DNA from: JAGQZY01 sp964588335
GTDB taxonomy: Bacteria; Bdellovibrionota; Bdellovibrionia; Bdellovibrionales; JAGQZY01
Assembly: GCA_964588335.1 (NCBI GenBank)
Contig: CAZPOV010000007.1
Span: 62,001 to 126,000 of the forward strand
Length of the DNA stretch: 64,000 nt
Direction: 5' to 3'
Shown here one piece after another: positions 27,426 to 36,966 of this stretch. Numbering within the stretch: the stretch's first letter is position 1; every line of letters begins with the position of its first letter. The notes beneath the pieces are model-generated. The model saw only the letters and a program-made list of their open reading frames with translations, was not told the DNA's origin and did no database searches. The translations under genes and the position numbers were made by a program.

Positions 27426-28283
27426 ATGACTATAAAAAAATTAGGTGTTGTCGGCGCGGGTCAGATGGGAAATGGCATTGCACAGGTGTTTGCTGGAATC
27501 GATGTGCCAGTGATGATGGTCGACATCAGCGAAGCGGCCCTAGAGAAAGGTCTGGCCACGGTAACGAAAAGTTGTGACCGCCTGGTAAAGAAAGAAAAAA
27601 TCACCGAACAGCAAAAAACCAAATTGCTCGGCAACATTCAAACATCCACGGATATGCAGGCTTTTGGCGATTGCGATTTTATTGTTGAGGCCGCCACCGA
27701 AAACCTGGATCTGAAAATAAAAATTTTTAAACATCTTGATGAAGTGGCTCCAAAAGACGCCATTCTTTGCAGTAATACCTCTTCCATTTCAATCACTAAA
27801 ATTGCTGGCGCCACCCTTCGTCCCGACAAGGTGGCTGGCATGCATTTTATGAATCCGGTGCCGATTATGACATTGGTAGAAGGGATTCGTGGGTTGCAAA
27901 CCTCAGACGAGACTTTCAATAGTTTGCGTCAAGCCACCGAAAGCCTGGGCAAAGTTTTTGTCGAGGGGCGAGACATGCCGGGTTTTATTGTTAACCGCAT
28001 TCTGATGCCAATGATCAACGAAGCCGTGTACGCCCTTTACGAAGGAATTGGTGAAGTCGAAGCCATCGATTCGGCGATGAAGCTTGGAACCAATCAGCCC
28101 ATGGGACCATTGACGTTGGCCGATTTTATCGGCCTCGACACCTGTTTGGCGATTATGAATGTTTTGCATGAAGGCTTGGGTGACACCAAGTATCGCCCCT
28201 GTCCATTGTTAGTGAAATATGTTGAAGCGGGATGGTTGGGACGCAAATCCGGTCGTGGCTTTTACAACTATCAGGAGGCTTAA
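27426..28283 (+). CDS. 3-hydroxybutyryl-CoA / 3-hydroxyacyl-CoA dehydrogenase
   Basis: A 285-residue NAD-dependent enzyme oxidising 3-hydroxyacyl-CoA. ATG at 27426 with GAGAGGGG just upstream; the in-frame region before it is not conserved. Rossmann motif LGVVGAGQMGNGIAQVFAG (residues about 5-23), then CSNTSSISITKIAG, the catalytic histidine in GMHFMNPVPIMTLVE (about 140) and the C-terminal domain with GFIVNRILMPMINEA and GPLTLADFIGLDTCL. Length and pattern fit the Hbd/PaaH family. It forms an operon with the enoyl-CoA hydratase and icmF that follow. Confidence 0.94.
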   Translation: MTIKKLGVVGAGQMGNGIAQVFAGIDVPVMMVDISEAALEKGLATVTKSCDRLVKKEKITEQQKTKLLGNIQTSTDMQAFGDCDFIVEAATENLDLKIKIFKHLDEVAPKDAILCSNTSSISITKIAGATLRPDKVAGMHFMNPVPIMTLVEGIRGLQTSDETFNSLRQATESLGKVFVEGRDMPGFIVNRILMPMINEAVYALYEGIGEVEAIDSAMKLGTNQPMGPLTLADFIGLDTCLAIMNVLHEGLGDTKYRPCPLLVKYVEAGWLGRKSGRGFYNYQEA

Positions 28284-29060
28284 GTGGATTTGGTAAAACT
28301 TGAAGAAAGTAAAATAATTGCCACGATTACCATCAATAAACCCCAGGCCATGAATGCTCTGAGCAGTGGTGTCTTGGATGAATTGGACAAAGCCCTAGAG
28401 GTGGTTCGCAATAACAAAGATTTGCGATGCTTGATCATTACCGGTGAAGGCGACCGTGCTTTTGTCGCCGGCGCCGATATCAAAGAAATTCATGCCTTGG
28501 ATCCGCAAGCGGCTTTTGACTTTGCTGGCTTCGGGCAACGGGTGTTTCGCAAGATTGAACAATTGAATATTCCTGCTATCGCCGCCGTTAATGGCTTTGC
28601 CTTAGGCGGAGGTTTAGAGTTGGCCTTGGCTTGTGATTTTATCTTCGCCTCTGAGAAATCAAAGTTTGGACTGCCGGAGTGCACCCTGGGATTGATGCCA
28701 GGGTTTGGCGGTACTGTTCGCTTGGCCCGCCGAGTGGGTCCAGCGCGCGCCAAACAAATCACCTTCACTGGCGACATGATTTCGGCTGAGGAGGCTTTTC
28801 AGATGGGCTTAGTCAATGAAGTCTGTGCGCCTGACCAATTGATGGAAAGATCCAGAATGGTGGGGACCACAATTGCCAGCCGAGCACCGATTGCTGTCGC
28901 CTCGATCAAGAAGACCATTCAAAACACCTATGGCGTGCACGTCACTGATGCTTTGAATATGGAGCAAAAAGAGTTTGGCGATTTGTTTACCACGCAAGAT
29001 TGTAAAGAAGGCACTCGCGCCTTTATTGAAAAAAGAAAACCGAATTTTACTGGAAAGTAG
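28284..29060 (+). CDS. Enoyl-CoA hydratase (crotonase family)
   Basis: A 258-residue hydratase that adds water to 2-enoyl-CoA. The GTG start directly follows the previous TAA and has GGAGG eight bases upstream. Oxyanion-hole segments FVAGADIKEI (about residues 62-71) and NGFALGGGLELALACDF, plus the catalytic glutamate context FGLPECTLGLMPGFGGTVRL, are intact. ACGSK-type C-terminal helices follow. It is the middle gene of the dehydrogenase-hydratase-icmF operon, where it would feed short-chain acyl-CoA. Confidence 0.94.
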   Translation: MDLVKLEESKIIATITINKPQAMNALSSGVLDELDKALEVVRNNKDLRCLIITGEGDRAFVAGADIKEIHALDPQAAFDFAGFGQRVFRKIEQLNIPAIAAVNGFALGGGLELALACDFIFASEKSKFGLPECTLGLMPGFGGTVRLARRVGPARAKQITFTGDMISAEEAFQMGLVNEVCAPDQLMERSRMVGTTIASRAPIAVASIKKTIQNTYGVHVTDALNMEQKEFGDLFTTQDCKEGTRAFIEKRKPNFTGK

Positions 29061-29062
29061 TT

Positions 29063-32000
29063 ATGGCTAACCAATTAAAGAATCCCGTTCGAATCGTGAC
29101 TGCTGCCAGTCTTTTTGATGGTCACGATGCCAGCATCAACATGATCCGTCGCCTCCTGCAAGATGCGGGTGCGGAGGTGATCCATTTGGGGCATAATCGC
29201 AGCGTCCTTGATGTTGTGACCGCGGCCTTGCAAGAGGGCGCCCAGGGGATTTGTTTGTCGTCTTATCAAGGCGGACACATGGAGTACTTCAAATATATGA
29301 AAGATCTGCTTGTTGAAGCCGGTGCCGATTACGTGAAAGTCTTTGGTGGTGGCGGTGGTGTCATCATTCACGACGAGAAATTGGAACTGCAAAACTACGG
29401 TATTGATTTTATTTTTCATCCGGATGATGGCCGTAAGATGGGTCTTGAGGGAATGATCGATCTGATCATGGAAAAGTGCGACTTCTCGATTCAAGAAACG
29501 GTTGCAACTTCAAAACGGTTTGATCAAGTCTTACAAGGTCGCGACGAGCTTCCGCAACGTCTTTTAGGAATGGCCATCGATGCTATCGAAGCCCAGAAAG
29601 ACATTGCTCCCGCCATTATGGACAATTTGGCGAGCTTTGCGAAAAATCAAAACCCCTTGGTTTTGGGTGTCACCGGAACCGGTGGGGCTGGCAAGTCGTC
29701 TTTGGTGGACGAGCTGATTCAAAGATTTCTTAACTCCTATGAAGATCTTAAAGTGGCGGTGGTTTGTGTGGACCCCTCGAAAAGAAAAACGGGAGGCTCT
29801 TTATTGGGAGATCGAATTCGCATGAACTCATTGTCGCGTCCCGGAGTGTTTATGCGTTCAGTGGCCTCGCGCGGCTCGCAAAGTGAAATTGCCGGGTCGT
29901 TGCCGAAAATTCTCGAATTTTTAAAAGGCTATGGCTTTGATTTAATCATTGCCGAGACTTCAGGTATCGGCCAGGCCAATGTGGCGATTACAGAAGTGTC
30001 TGACAAAGCCCTGTATGTGATGACGTCCGAGTTCGGCGCTCAGTCTCAGCTCGAAAAAATTGACATGATCGACTACGCGGATTTGATTGCCATCAACAAA
30101 GCCGATCACCGTGGGTCGCAGGATGCTTTGCGGGATGTTCGCAAGCAATACAAAAGATCACGCAAACAGTTTGAAGCCAATAATGATGACATCCCAGTTT
30201 ACCTGACTCAAGCGGCTCAGTTTAATGATCTTGGAGTCAACAATCTGTTCTTCGGACTGACCGACGTGCTGGCCGAGGCCGACAGCCAATACCAATGGAA
30301 GCTGTCAGACGATGAAAAAGCAGCTGTGCGTGGTGCTGAGAAACAATCCATCATACCTCCCGAGAGACAGAATTATTTGGCCGAAATTGTATCGACAGTG
30401 CGGAGTTACAAAAAAGAAACTGAAGTTTTGGCAGAGAAAGCCAGTCGACTGGGCAGCTACTATAAGCTGCAAGATGTTTTGACCGATCAAAAAGACCTAG
30501 AGAAAAAGCTGTCCGATGAGCTTCCCGGAGATGAACTGGAACGATTGAAGTCTTGGAATCAGATGCAGGAGACATTTCGGACTGATGAGTATGTGTATAA
30601 GGTGCGTGACAAAGAGATTCGTCAGCCTCTGTACCATGAATCTTTAAGTGGTACGAAAATCGCTCGAGTGACGCCACCCACACTCAATGACTGGGGCGAC
30701 CGCTTGCGCTTTTTACGTTTAGAAAACGTGCCGGGGAGTTTTCCTTACACCGCCGGCGTGTTTCCATTAAAACGTGTGGGTGAGGATCCGACGCGAATGT
30801 TCGCCGGAGAAGGCACGCCCGAGCGCACCAACCGTCGCTTCCATTACCTATCCAAAGACGCGCCAGCAAAGCGTCTGTCAACGGCCTTTGATAGTGTGAC
30901 CCTTTATGGGTTTGATCCCAACCCACGGCCCGATATCTTTGGCAAAGTCGGTGAGAGTGGCGTTAGTATTTGCACTCTCAACGACATGAAAAAGCTTTAC
31001 GCTGGTTTTGATCTGACCTCGCCGAGCACCTCTGTGAGTATGACTATCAATGGCCCAGCACCCATGATTTTGGCTTTCTTTTTCAACACGGCTATCGATC
31101 AGCTGGTGGAGCAAAGAGAAAAAGAAAAGGGACGCAAGTTAAATGCAAGCGAGTGGGAACAAACCCGCGAAGAAGCTTTGCAGCGGGTGAGAGGCACTGT
31201 GCAAGCCGATATTCTGAAAGAGGACCAGGGGCAAAACACCTGTATTTTCTCCATCGACTTTGCTTTGAAGATGATGGGCGATATTCAGCAATACTTTAAC
31301 GATCACAAAGTTCGAAACTTTTATTCGGTGAGTATTTCGGGGTATCATATTGCTGAAGCCGGAGCCAATCCAATTTCACAAGTGGCCTTCACGTTAAGCA
31401 ATGCGTTCACCTTTGTTGAGTACTATTTGGCCCGGGGAATGACCATTGATGAGTTCGCTCCCAATCTGTCCTTCTTTTTTAGTAACGGTATGGATCCAGA
31501 GTATGCGGTGATTGGGCGAGTGGCTCGTCGGATTTGGGCGGTGGCCATGCGCGACCTGTACAAAGCCGGCAGTCGCTCACAGAAATTAAAATATCATATT
31601 CAAACATCGGGACGATCGTTGCATGCTCAAGAAATTGACTTCAATGATATTCGGACAACCTTACAGGCTCTGATTGCGATTTATGACAATTGCAATTCTC
31701 TGCATACCAATGCTTATGATGAAGCGATCACCACACCCACTGAAGAGTCGGTGAGACGAGCTATGGCCATACAGATGATCATCAATAAAGAGTTTGGTGT
31801 GGCGAAAAACGAGAACCCCATGCAGGGCTCTTATTTTATGACGGAACTGACCGACCTGGTGGAAGAGGCCATTTTGACTGAATTTATGCGCTTGAGTGAA
31901 AGAGGCGGAGTCTTAGGAGCCATGGAAACCCAGTATCAGCGCGGTAAGATTCAAGAAGAGTCCATGCACTATGAGCATCTGAAACACTCAGGAGACCTTC

Positions 32001-32299
32001 CTATTGTCGGCGTCAACCAATTCATTAATCCCAAAACCTTGGAAGAGGGTTTTGTTCCGGATAAAATAGAATTGGCGCGGGCGTCTCAAGAGGAAAAAAA
32101 TCAGCAGTTGAACAATCTGTTGGCTTTTCAAAAGGACAACGCGGAGGCGTCAAAAGCCGAGCTCAAGAAACTGCGTCAGGCGGCTTTGAAAGGTGACAAT
32201 ATTTTTGCAGCTTTGATGGACGCGGCAAGAGTTTGTTCGCTGCATGAGATGACTCAGGCCTTATTTGAAGTCGGCGGTCAGTACCGACGAAATCTTTAA
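29063..32299 (+). CDS. icmF: Fused isobutyryl-CoA mutase IcmF (B12-binding, G-protein chaperone and mutase domains)
   Basis: A 1078-residue adenosylcobalamin enzyme interconverting isobutyryl-CoA and n-butyryl-CoA. Residues about 8-140 are the B12-binding domain with LFDGHDASIN giving the base-off histidine. Residues about 195-410 are the MeaB-like GTPase (Walker A GVTGTGGAGKSS, then NKAD) that repairs or loads the cofactor. After a helical linker the mutase TIM barrel (about 545-1078) has PYTAGVFPLKR, with Phe at the position that is Tyr in methylmalonyl-CoA mutase, and the QTSGRSLHAQE stretch. These choices favour isobutyryl-type over methylmalonyl-type activity. GGAAAG lies before the ATG. 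It is the last gene of its operon, followed by a terminator. Confidence 0.95.
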   Translation: MANQLKNPVRIVTAASLFDGHDASINMIRRLLQDAGAEVIHLGHNRSVLDVVTAALQEGAQGICLSSYQGGHMEYFKYMKDLLVEAGADYVKVFGGGGGVIIHDEKLELQNYGIDFIFHPDDGRKMGLEGMIDLIMEKCDFSIQETVATSKRFDQVLQGRDELPQRLLGMAIDAIEAQKDIAPAIMDNLASFAKNQNPLVLGVTGTGGAGKSSLVDELIQRFLNSYEDLKVAVVCVDPSKRKTGGSLLGDRIRMNSLSRPGVFMRSVASRGSQSEIAGSLPKILEFLKGYGFDLIIAETSGIGQANVAITEVSDKALYVMTSEFGAQSQLEKIDMIDYADLIAINKADHRGSQDALRDVRKQYKRSRKQFEANNDDIPVYLTQAAQFNDLGVNNLFFGLTDVLAEADSQYQWKLSDDEKAAVRGAEKQSIIPPERQNYLAEIVSTVRSYKKETEVLAEKASRLGSYYKLQDVLTDQKDLEKKLSDELPGDELERLKSWNQMQETFRTDEYVYKVRDKEIRQPLYHESLSGTKIARVTPPTLNDWGDRLRFLRLENVPGSFPYTAGVFPLKRVGEDPTRMFAGEGTPERTNRRFHYLSKDAPAKRLSTAFDSVTLYGFDPNPRPDIFGKVGESGVSICTLNDMKKLYAGFDLTSPSTSVSMTINGPAPMILAFFFNTAIDQLVEQREKEKGRKLNASEWEQTREEALQRVRGTVQADILKEDQGQNTCIFSIDFALKMMGDIQQYFNDHKVRNFYSVSISGYHIAEAGANPISQVAFTLSNAFTFVEYYLARGMTIDEFAPNLSFFFSNGMDPEYAVIGRVARRIWAVAMRDLYKAGSRSQKLKYHIQTSGRSLHAQEIDFNDIRTTLQALIAIYDNCNSLHTNAYDEAITTPTEESVRRAMAIQMIINKEFGVAKNENPMQGSYFMTELTDLVEEAILTEFMRLSERGGVLGAMETQYQRGKIQEESMHYEHLKHSGDLPIVGVNQFINPKTLEEGFVPDKIELARASQEEKNQQLNNLLAFQKDNAEASKAELKKLRQAALKGDNIFAALMDAARVCSLHEMTQALFEVGGQYRRNL

Positions 32300-32323
32300 A
32301 CTTTGGTTATACCATCAGCCAAA

Positions 32324-32356
32324 TAAAAAAGCCTTTCTTGTGAAAGGCTTTTTTTA
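32324..32356 (+). terminator. Bidirectional terminator between icmF and the convergent gene
   Basis: A stem of TAAAAAAGCCTTTC paired with GAAAGGCTTTTTTTA, with a four-base TTGT loop, gives T-runs on both strands. It lies 25 bases after the icmF stop and about 50 bases after the stop of the leftward gene ending at 32406. Confidence 0.9.
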
Positions 32357-32405
32357 TTTCAGACCGGTCTAAACACAACCGACATCGCTTTATTTGGTTT
32401 TTGTT

Positions 32406-33059
32406 TTAGGGTGAACTCTCTAGGTTGTCGCCTTCATTGGGATCCAAAGGAAGCTGAGAGGGAGCCGGGCGCTCTTCATGATGCTCATACTCCATGCAGC
32501 GTTGATTTCTGTCTTGAAAGTTGCTGGCTTGAACTTGCGAAAGAGCCTGACGGCGCATGGTCTGTTCACGCTGGGGTTCTGGAAGATGGGTGAACATTGT
32601 TGCAGTGTTGGAATCAAAAGCAAAACGGGTGCAGGTGGTTTGATTGGCATGGCGGCCACGACCAAGGCGAACCGTTATGATCTGATAACCGGTTTGGCCG
32701 TCGTAGCGCGTGTAATTAAGTCTATATATCAAAGCATGACGTTGTCCGTCCTTTAAAACCACATTGATATCGCCTCCAACTGAATAATTGGCACTGTCGA
32801 TGCCAAGAGCCATGTAGTAAGGATTGTTATTGTGGCTGTTGCCTTGGGTGACAACAAGGTTGGAGCGCAAGTTGTTTCCCTGAAGGATCACACGGTCTCC
32901 GTTGGCCATCTGAACCGGGCAGATGCGCAGAACATACTCATTGGTGTGGCCGGCGGCTTGGCACTGATTGGCCTGAAAGGTATGAACGCTGTAATCAGCG
33001 AAACCGGTGAGCGGTAACAATAAAAACGAAAAGCTTGTTAAGGCCATTTTGAAATTCAT
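32406..33059 (-). CDS. Secreted protein of unknown function with acidic C-terminal tail
   Basis: The start at 33059 follows TTGGAGGAATTC and leads directly into a signal peptide (SFSFLLLPLTGFA), giving 217 residues. Earlier in-frame codons up to 33161 lack support. The mature domain (about residues 22-160) is beta-rich with four cysteines and many Asn/Tyr residues. A helical Gln/Arg/Glu stretch and a proline-rich acidic tail follow. No family is recognised. It is divergent from the small secreted gene at 33309, with two direct repeats in the shared upstream region. Confidence 0.68.
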   Translation of the reverse strand: MNFKMALTSFSFLLLPLTGFADYSVHTFQANQCQAAGHTNEYVLRICPVQMANGDRVILQGNNLRSNLVVTQGNSHNNNPYYMALGIDSANYSVGGDINVVLKDGQRHALIYRLNYTRYDGQTGYQIITVRLGRGRHANQTTCTRFAFDSNTATMFTHLPEPQREQTMRRQALSQVQASNFQDRNQRCMEYEHHEERPAPSQLPLDPNEGDNLESSP

Positions 33060-33192
33060 GAATTCCTCCAAAAGAACATTTGTCTGAATAAGGTGCAAAG
33101 CGGAGGCCGAAACACGCCCCCATAGGTTGCTGTTGGCACGGCCGCGCCTACAGGTTGACAAAAATTGTTAGACAGTGACGGGGAGAAATAAT

Positions 33193-33266
33193 GTTTCACC
33201 CTGAGACAAAGCCTGATCAGATCTACGACAAAGGGGTTCTATTTTGAAGCGTTTCACCCTGAGACA
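33193..33266. repeat. Two 16-bp direct repeats of a TGTTTCA-CCC-TGAGACA palindrome
   Basis: GTTTCACCCTGAGACA occurs identically at 33193-33208 and 33251-33266, 58 bases apart start to start. Each copy is an imperfect inverted repeat (the ideal would be TGTCTCA-N3-TGAGACA). Both copies lie in the divergent intergenic region between the genes at 33059 and 33309, which suggests a dimeric regulator binding to two operators. The binding protein is not identifiable from the sequence. Confidence 0.7.
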
Positions 33267-33308
33267 TTGGCACGGGTTGCAATATTAAAAGGCTACGGAG
33301 GTATAATT

Positions 33309-33668
33309 ATGTTGAAGAAAATCGGTACTCTAGCCCTTTTGTATGGATTTTTTCTGAGTTCAGCGTCGTTTGCTCCTGTTGAAGAAGGCACGATTGCCAA
33401 GAACTCCTATGGTGAGCGTCGTATCAGTGCCTTAAGCGCGGGGGAAAACCAAGAGACTTTATCAAAAGATATTGAGTCGTATGGATCAGAGGATTTTGCG
33501 GGATACAATAATTGCGTTACAACCATGAGACAAAATCATCCAGGTGTCTTAACGGCTTACATTATCAGTTTGTGTGAAAATATGTATCGCACCAGTGCTT
33601 TGCAAGATGACCAAGACACTGTGGAAGTCTTAGCCGAGTCAGCCGGAGAAACCGCCACAGCCCTTTAA
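33309..33668 (+). CDS. Small secreted protein of unknown function
   Basis: ATG at 33309 follows GGAGGTATAATT; the earlier in-frame GTG is unsupported. The product has 119 residues with a signal peptide ending about residue 19 (SSASFA), one pair of cysteines in the region FAGYNNCVTTM ... ISLCENM (probable disulfide), and a Glu/Thr/Ala-rich tail. No domain is known. It lies directly downstream of two palindromic direct repeats, so it may be regulated by them. Confidence 0.66.
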   Translation: MLKKIGTLALLYGFFLSSASFAPVEEGTIAKNSYGERRISALSAGENQETLSKDIESYGSEDFAGYNNCVTTMRQNHPGVLTAYIISLCENMYRTSALQDDQDTVEVLAESAGETATAL

Positions 33669-33684
33669 GCCTGGCGGTGTATTC

Positions 33685-34833
33685 TTAGCTCAGTTCCAGT
33701 TTTGCAATGGTTTGTTTTTGCATATTGGACGTGCCTTCATAGATCTGTCCAATTTTAGCGTCGCGCCAAAACTTTTCCACTGGATATTCTGTGGTAAAGC
33801 CGTTGCCGCCGTAAAGATCAATTGCCATGCTGGTGATTTTCTCGGCGGCTTGCGAAGCAAAAAGTTTAGCCATAGCCGCTTCTTTAATAAAGTCTTGCTT
33901 TGAGTCTTTCAAACGAGCCGCGTTGTACACCATAAGCTTGGCCGCTTCGAGTTCGGTTCGCATTTCAGCCAATTGAAATTGAATACCTTGAAAAGAAGAA
34001 AGACTTTTTCCAAACTGCTCACGCCCTTGCACATATCCCAAAGCAGCTTCGTAGGCGCCTTGGGCAATACCGATCATTTGCGCACCGATACCAATACGTC
34101 CTTCATTCAAAGTCTCAATGGCGATTTTGTAGCCCTTGCCCACTTCTCCAATGATATTTTCTTTGGGAACTTCGCAATTTTCAAAAAGCAATTCACAGGT
34201 GGAGCTGGCACGAATGCCCAGTTTGTCCTCTTTTTTACCCACCGAGAATCCTGGGAAGTCTTTTTCAACGATAAACCCAGTGATGCCTTTGTAACCGGCG
34301 TCTGGGTTTAAGTTGGCGAACACTAAAAACAGGGACGCCTCTTTACCGTTGGTGATCCAAAGCTTGTGTCCATTCAGAACGTACTTGTCGCCTTTGTCTT
34401 CGGCTTTCAAGCCAAGAGCAAAAGCATCCGACCCTGAACCACTTTCAGAAAGAGCATAGGCACCGACCCATTCTTGAGCCAGTTTCGGTAAGTATTTCTC
34501 TTTCATAGTGTCGTTGGCGTAGTTTAAAAAGGCGTTGGTGACCAAAGTGTTTTGCACGTCACATAGAACACTCACGGACCCATCGATGCGAGCGATCTCT
34601 TCAATGGCGATGCAGGCCATGGTGAATGAGCTTTCGGCGCCACCGTACTGTTCCGGAGTTTCAATGCCCATCAGGCCCATTTGGAAAAGCTGTTGTACAA
34701 TTTCTGGGTCCATCTGTTGATTTTTGTCCATTTCGTGGACTTTGGGTTTGATCACAGATTCGGCAAATTCTCGAATGGCCATTCGAAAAGCCTGTTCATC
34801 TTCGCTCCAAGTGGTAATCGCTGGTTGGCTCAT
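33685..34833 (-). CDS. Acyl-CoA dehydrogenase
   Basis: A 382-residue FAD enzyme for the first beta-oxidation step, making 2-enoyl-CoA. The N-terminal helical domain contains QLFQMGLMGIETPEQYGG. The middle domain shows YALSESGSGSDAFAL and KLWITNGKEASLFLVFANL. The C-terminal domain carries the catalytic glutamate in QIYEGTSNMQ (about residue 367). GGAGAT is placed before the ATG. It is convergent with the small secreted gene and is probably transcribed alone. It completes the set with FadL, fadI and fadJ in the same region. Confidence 0.95.
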   Translation of the reverse strand: MSQPAITTWSEDEQAFRMAIREFAESVIKPKVHEMDKNQQMDPEIVQQLFQMGLMGIETPEQYGGAESSFTMACIAIEEIARIDGSVSVLCDVQNTLVTNAFLNYANDTMKEKYLPKLAQEWVGAYALSESGSGSDAFALGLKAEDKGDKYVLNGHKLWITNGKEASLFLVFANLNPDAGYKGITGFIVEKDFPGFSVGKKEDKLGIRASSTCELLFENCEVPKENIIGEVGKGYKIAIETLNEGRIGIGAQMIGIAQGAYEAALGYVQGREQFGKSLSSFQGIQFQLAEMRTELEAAKLMVYNAARLKDSKQDFIKEAAMAKLFASQAAEKITSMAIDLYGGNGFTTEYPVEKFWRDAKIGQIYEGTSNMQKQTIAKLELS

Positions 34834-34938
34834 GGGATCTCCTTTATTGGGAACTTTGTAGGCCTGTCAGTGCCATGAAGTCAATCCAGGAAGCGCCCCG
34901 CTGAAGCTGATGTTTGAGGAAAATTCGATACTTGCAAC

Positions 34939-36204
34939 TTAAAATTGATAGGAGGTGCTGATCAATAAAGAGAAAATATGATGGGTTTTGTCCAGTCGAA
35001 TCCACTGGTTTCCGGTGCGTTGCACAGATTTGCCGTTGCCACCGGTGTAAAAGCCACCAATGGTGTAGCTTGATTGATCGGACACCAGAAATTTGAAGTT
35101 GCTGGAAAATCCAACCATATCCAAGTGATCGCCGGTGCGTCCGGTGGCTGTGAACTCAGGTTCGGGGACCGAGGAATTGTTAGTGAAAACACCGGCCCGC
35201 CAATTCACCTTAGGCCATTTGAATTTATATTCCATTCCGAAATTCAGGTTCCAAGTGTCCACATGTTCAATGTCATCAGCGGCCGTGTTCAACTCCATGT
35301 CCTGATAGCCAAAGCCGGGGAAAAAAGAGCCATCCAATGCCAGAGTCAATCGATTGTTGGGGCGAAACGCAAATCCCATGGTGTAACGGGGAGGGATGTA
35401 GGTTTTGGCTTTAACATTTCTTTCTAAAATCACTTCACTGGGGAGAGACGATGTGTCGGTGACTGATTGATAAAAGGATCCTTGCCCTGAAATACTTAAA
35501 GCCGGGGGGCGCACTGATAGACCGAACGACCATTGGTCATCAATATCCAAGAGATAACCTAAGACGACAACAATTCCATTGTGTTTCAGGCTTTTCTCCT
35601 CACTGGTGATGACCTCTTGGCTGGGAGAAATGATGGCTCTATCGAGCGACGAGCGAATCAGACTGCGGGCGGTGTAGTACAAACTGATTCCGAAGCTTTC
35701 AGTGGGGCTGGCCTTATAAGAACCGACAATTCCACTCCATAAACTTTCATCGGTGTAAGTCAGAAAGGACTGACCCTCGTCACTGTCGTTAATATTACCG
35801 GCAAAAAAATCATAATCGGGAACGACGATACTGAAACCAAACGCCCATTTTTTCCAGCGGTAAACGTTACCAATGGCAGAGGGGATGGTTCGGAAGAATC
35901 CACGATTCACTCGCTCTCCGGCTTTAATAATATTTTGTCCTTCACCATAGGTGGTGTCGTATTTATTAAAGAGAGTGGCCGATGCACTGATGTCGGTGCC
36001 GGTGAGTTTAACGAGTGAGGCCGGGTTGTAAAAGCCAGAGCTGGAGCTGTCACCGTGAAGGGCGGTGTAAGTTCCGCCCATTCCTGAGGCTTGTTCGCCA
36101 ATCAGGGTGCTGTTGAAATTGTAGTAGGCCCCTGGAACAGGACGCGAGAACAAGATGAAAAAGCAAGCAGTCAGTAGAAATCTCACCGGAACAGTATAAC
36201 GCAA
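34939..36204 (-). CDS. fadL: Outer-membrane fatty-acid transporter, FadL/TodX family
   Basis: A 421-residue outer-membrane beta-barrel expected to import long-chain fatty acids. A signal peptide covers about residues 1-26. The family N-terminal plug pattern STLIGEQASGMGGTYTALHG ... SGFYNPASL is clear at about 32-62. Alternating hydrophobic and aromatic strands run to a terminal STSYQF. The annotated TTG start has no strong ribosome-binding site; a GTG at 36186 is an alternative. It lies 100 bases upstream of the acyl-CoA dehydrogenase on the same strand, which supports a shared role. Confidence 0.92.
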   Translation of the reverse strand: MRYTVPVRFLLTACFFILFSRPVPGAYYNFNSTLIGEQASGMGGTYTALHGDSSSSGFYNPASLVKLTGTDISASATLFNKYDTTYGEGQNIIKAGERVNRGFFRTIPSAIGNVYRWKKWAFGFSIVVPDYDFFAGNINDSDEGQSFLTYTDESLWSGIVGSYKASPTESFGISLYYTARSLIRSSLDRAIISPSQEVITSEEKSLKHNGIVVVLGYLLDIDDQWSFGLSVRPPALSISGQGSFYQSVTDTSSLPSEVILERNVKAKTYIPPRYTMGFAFRPNNRLTLALDGSFFPGFGYQDMELNTAADDIEHVDTWNLNFGMEYKFKWPKVNWRAGVFTNNSSVPEPEFTATGRTGDHLDMVGFSSNFKFLVSDQSSYTIGGFYTGGNGKSVQRTGNQWIRLDKTHHIFSLLISTSYQF

Positions 36205-36318
36205 GCCGTTAAATTCCTATAATCTTAAGGTGTTTTTGCATTCGAAACGGGCCAAAAATCTTGCTTTCGGAAGGGCTTCCCGGTGGACAGCCCTAGGCCT
36301 TTGGGCTAGAGTTTTCCT

Positions 36319-36966
36319 ATGGATCCAATGATCATGAAAGTTGTTATGTTTTTTCCGGCGTTCCTGTTCTCGCTGTCTTTCCATGAATTTGCTCACGGTT
36401 ATGTGGCCAAACTGCGTGGCGATAACACCGCAGAAATGATGGGGCGACTCACCTTGGACCCTTTGGCCCACATCGATTGGATCGGCACCGTCGCCTTACC
36501 CATCGTTTCGATCATTTCCGGACTGCCCCTGTTTGGTTGGGCGAAACCGGTGCCTGTGAACCCGCGCAATTTAAAAGATCAAAAAAACGACATGTTCTGG
36601 GTGGCTTTGGCCGGGCCGATGTCTAATATATTGTTGTTTATTGTGGGATTGATTGTGTACGGCGTCGCTATTGCTGTATTTCACGTCAATTTGAACAAGT
36701 CCTATATGGGAATTGTGTTCGTTTTTCTGTATCTGAATTTGCTTCTCGCCTTTTTCAATCTGCTTCCTTTGCATCCATTGGATGGAGGAAAAATTTTAGA
36801 GCGATTTATTCCCTACAATTGGAATCGATGGTTGTTGGATCACCAATATCATCTTAATATCGCTCTTTTGTTATTGTTTATTTCTGGGGGATTCTATTAT
36901 TTGGCTTACCCCATACAATATATTGTCGTCGGTTCGTTGGATTTAGTACGTGGGGTTGTTCTATGA
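36319..36966 (+). CDS. Site-2 (M50) membrane zinc protease family
   Basis: A 215-residue multi-pass protein. Its active-site motif HEFAH is in the first transmembrane helix (SFHEFAHGYVAKLRGD, about residues 19-34). The second metal site is LHPLDGGKIL near residues 152-161. Five or so transmembrane segments surround these, as in the short M50B rhomboid-like group. It probably cleaves membrane proteins in the bilayer. Its stop overlaps the ATG of scpA (ATGA), so it is the first gene of a tight operon with scpA and scpB, as in many bacteria. Confidence 0.9.
   Translation: MDPMIMKVVMFFPAFLFSLSFHEFAHGYVAKLRGDNTAEMMGRLTLDPLAHIDWIGTVALPIVSIISGLPLFGWAKPVPVNPRNLKDQKNDMFWVALAGPMSNILLFIVGLIVYGVAIAVFHVNLNKSYMGIVFVFLYLNLLLAFFNLLPLHPLDGGKILERFIPYNWNRWLLDHQYHLNIALLLLFISGGFYYLAYPIQYIVVGSLDLVRGVVL

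Noticed and set aside
33268..33283. Sigma-54-like TTGGCAC...TTGC before the small secreted gene
   Set aside because: GG-to-GC spacing is eight bases rather than ten, so it is not a valid -24/-12 promoter.
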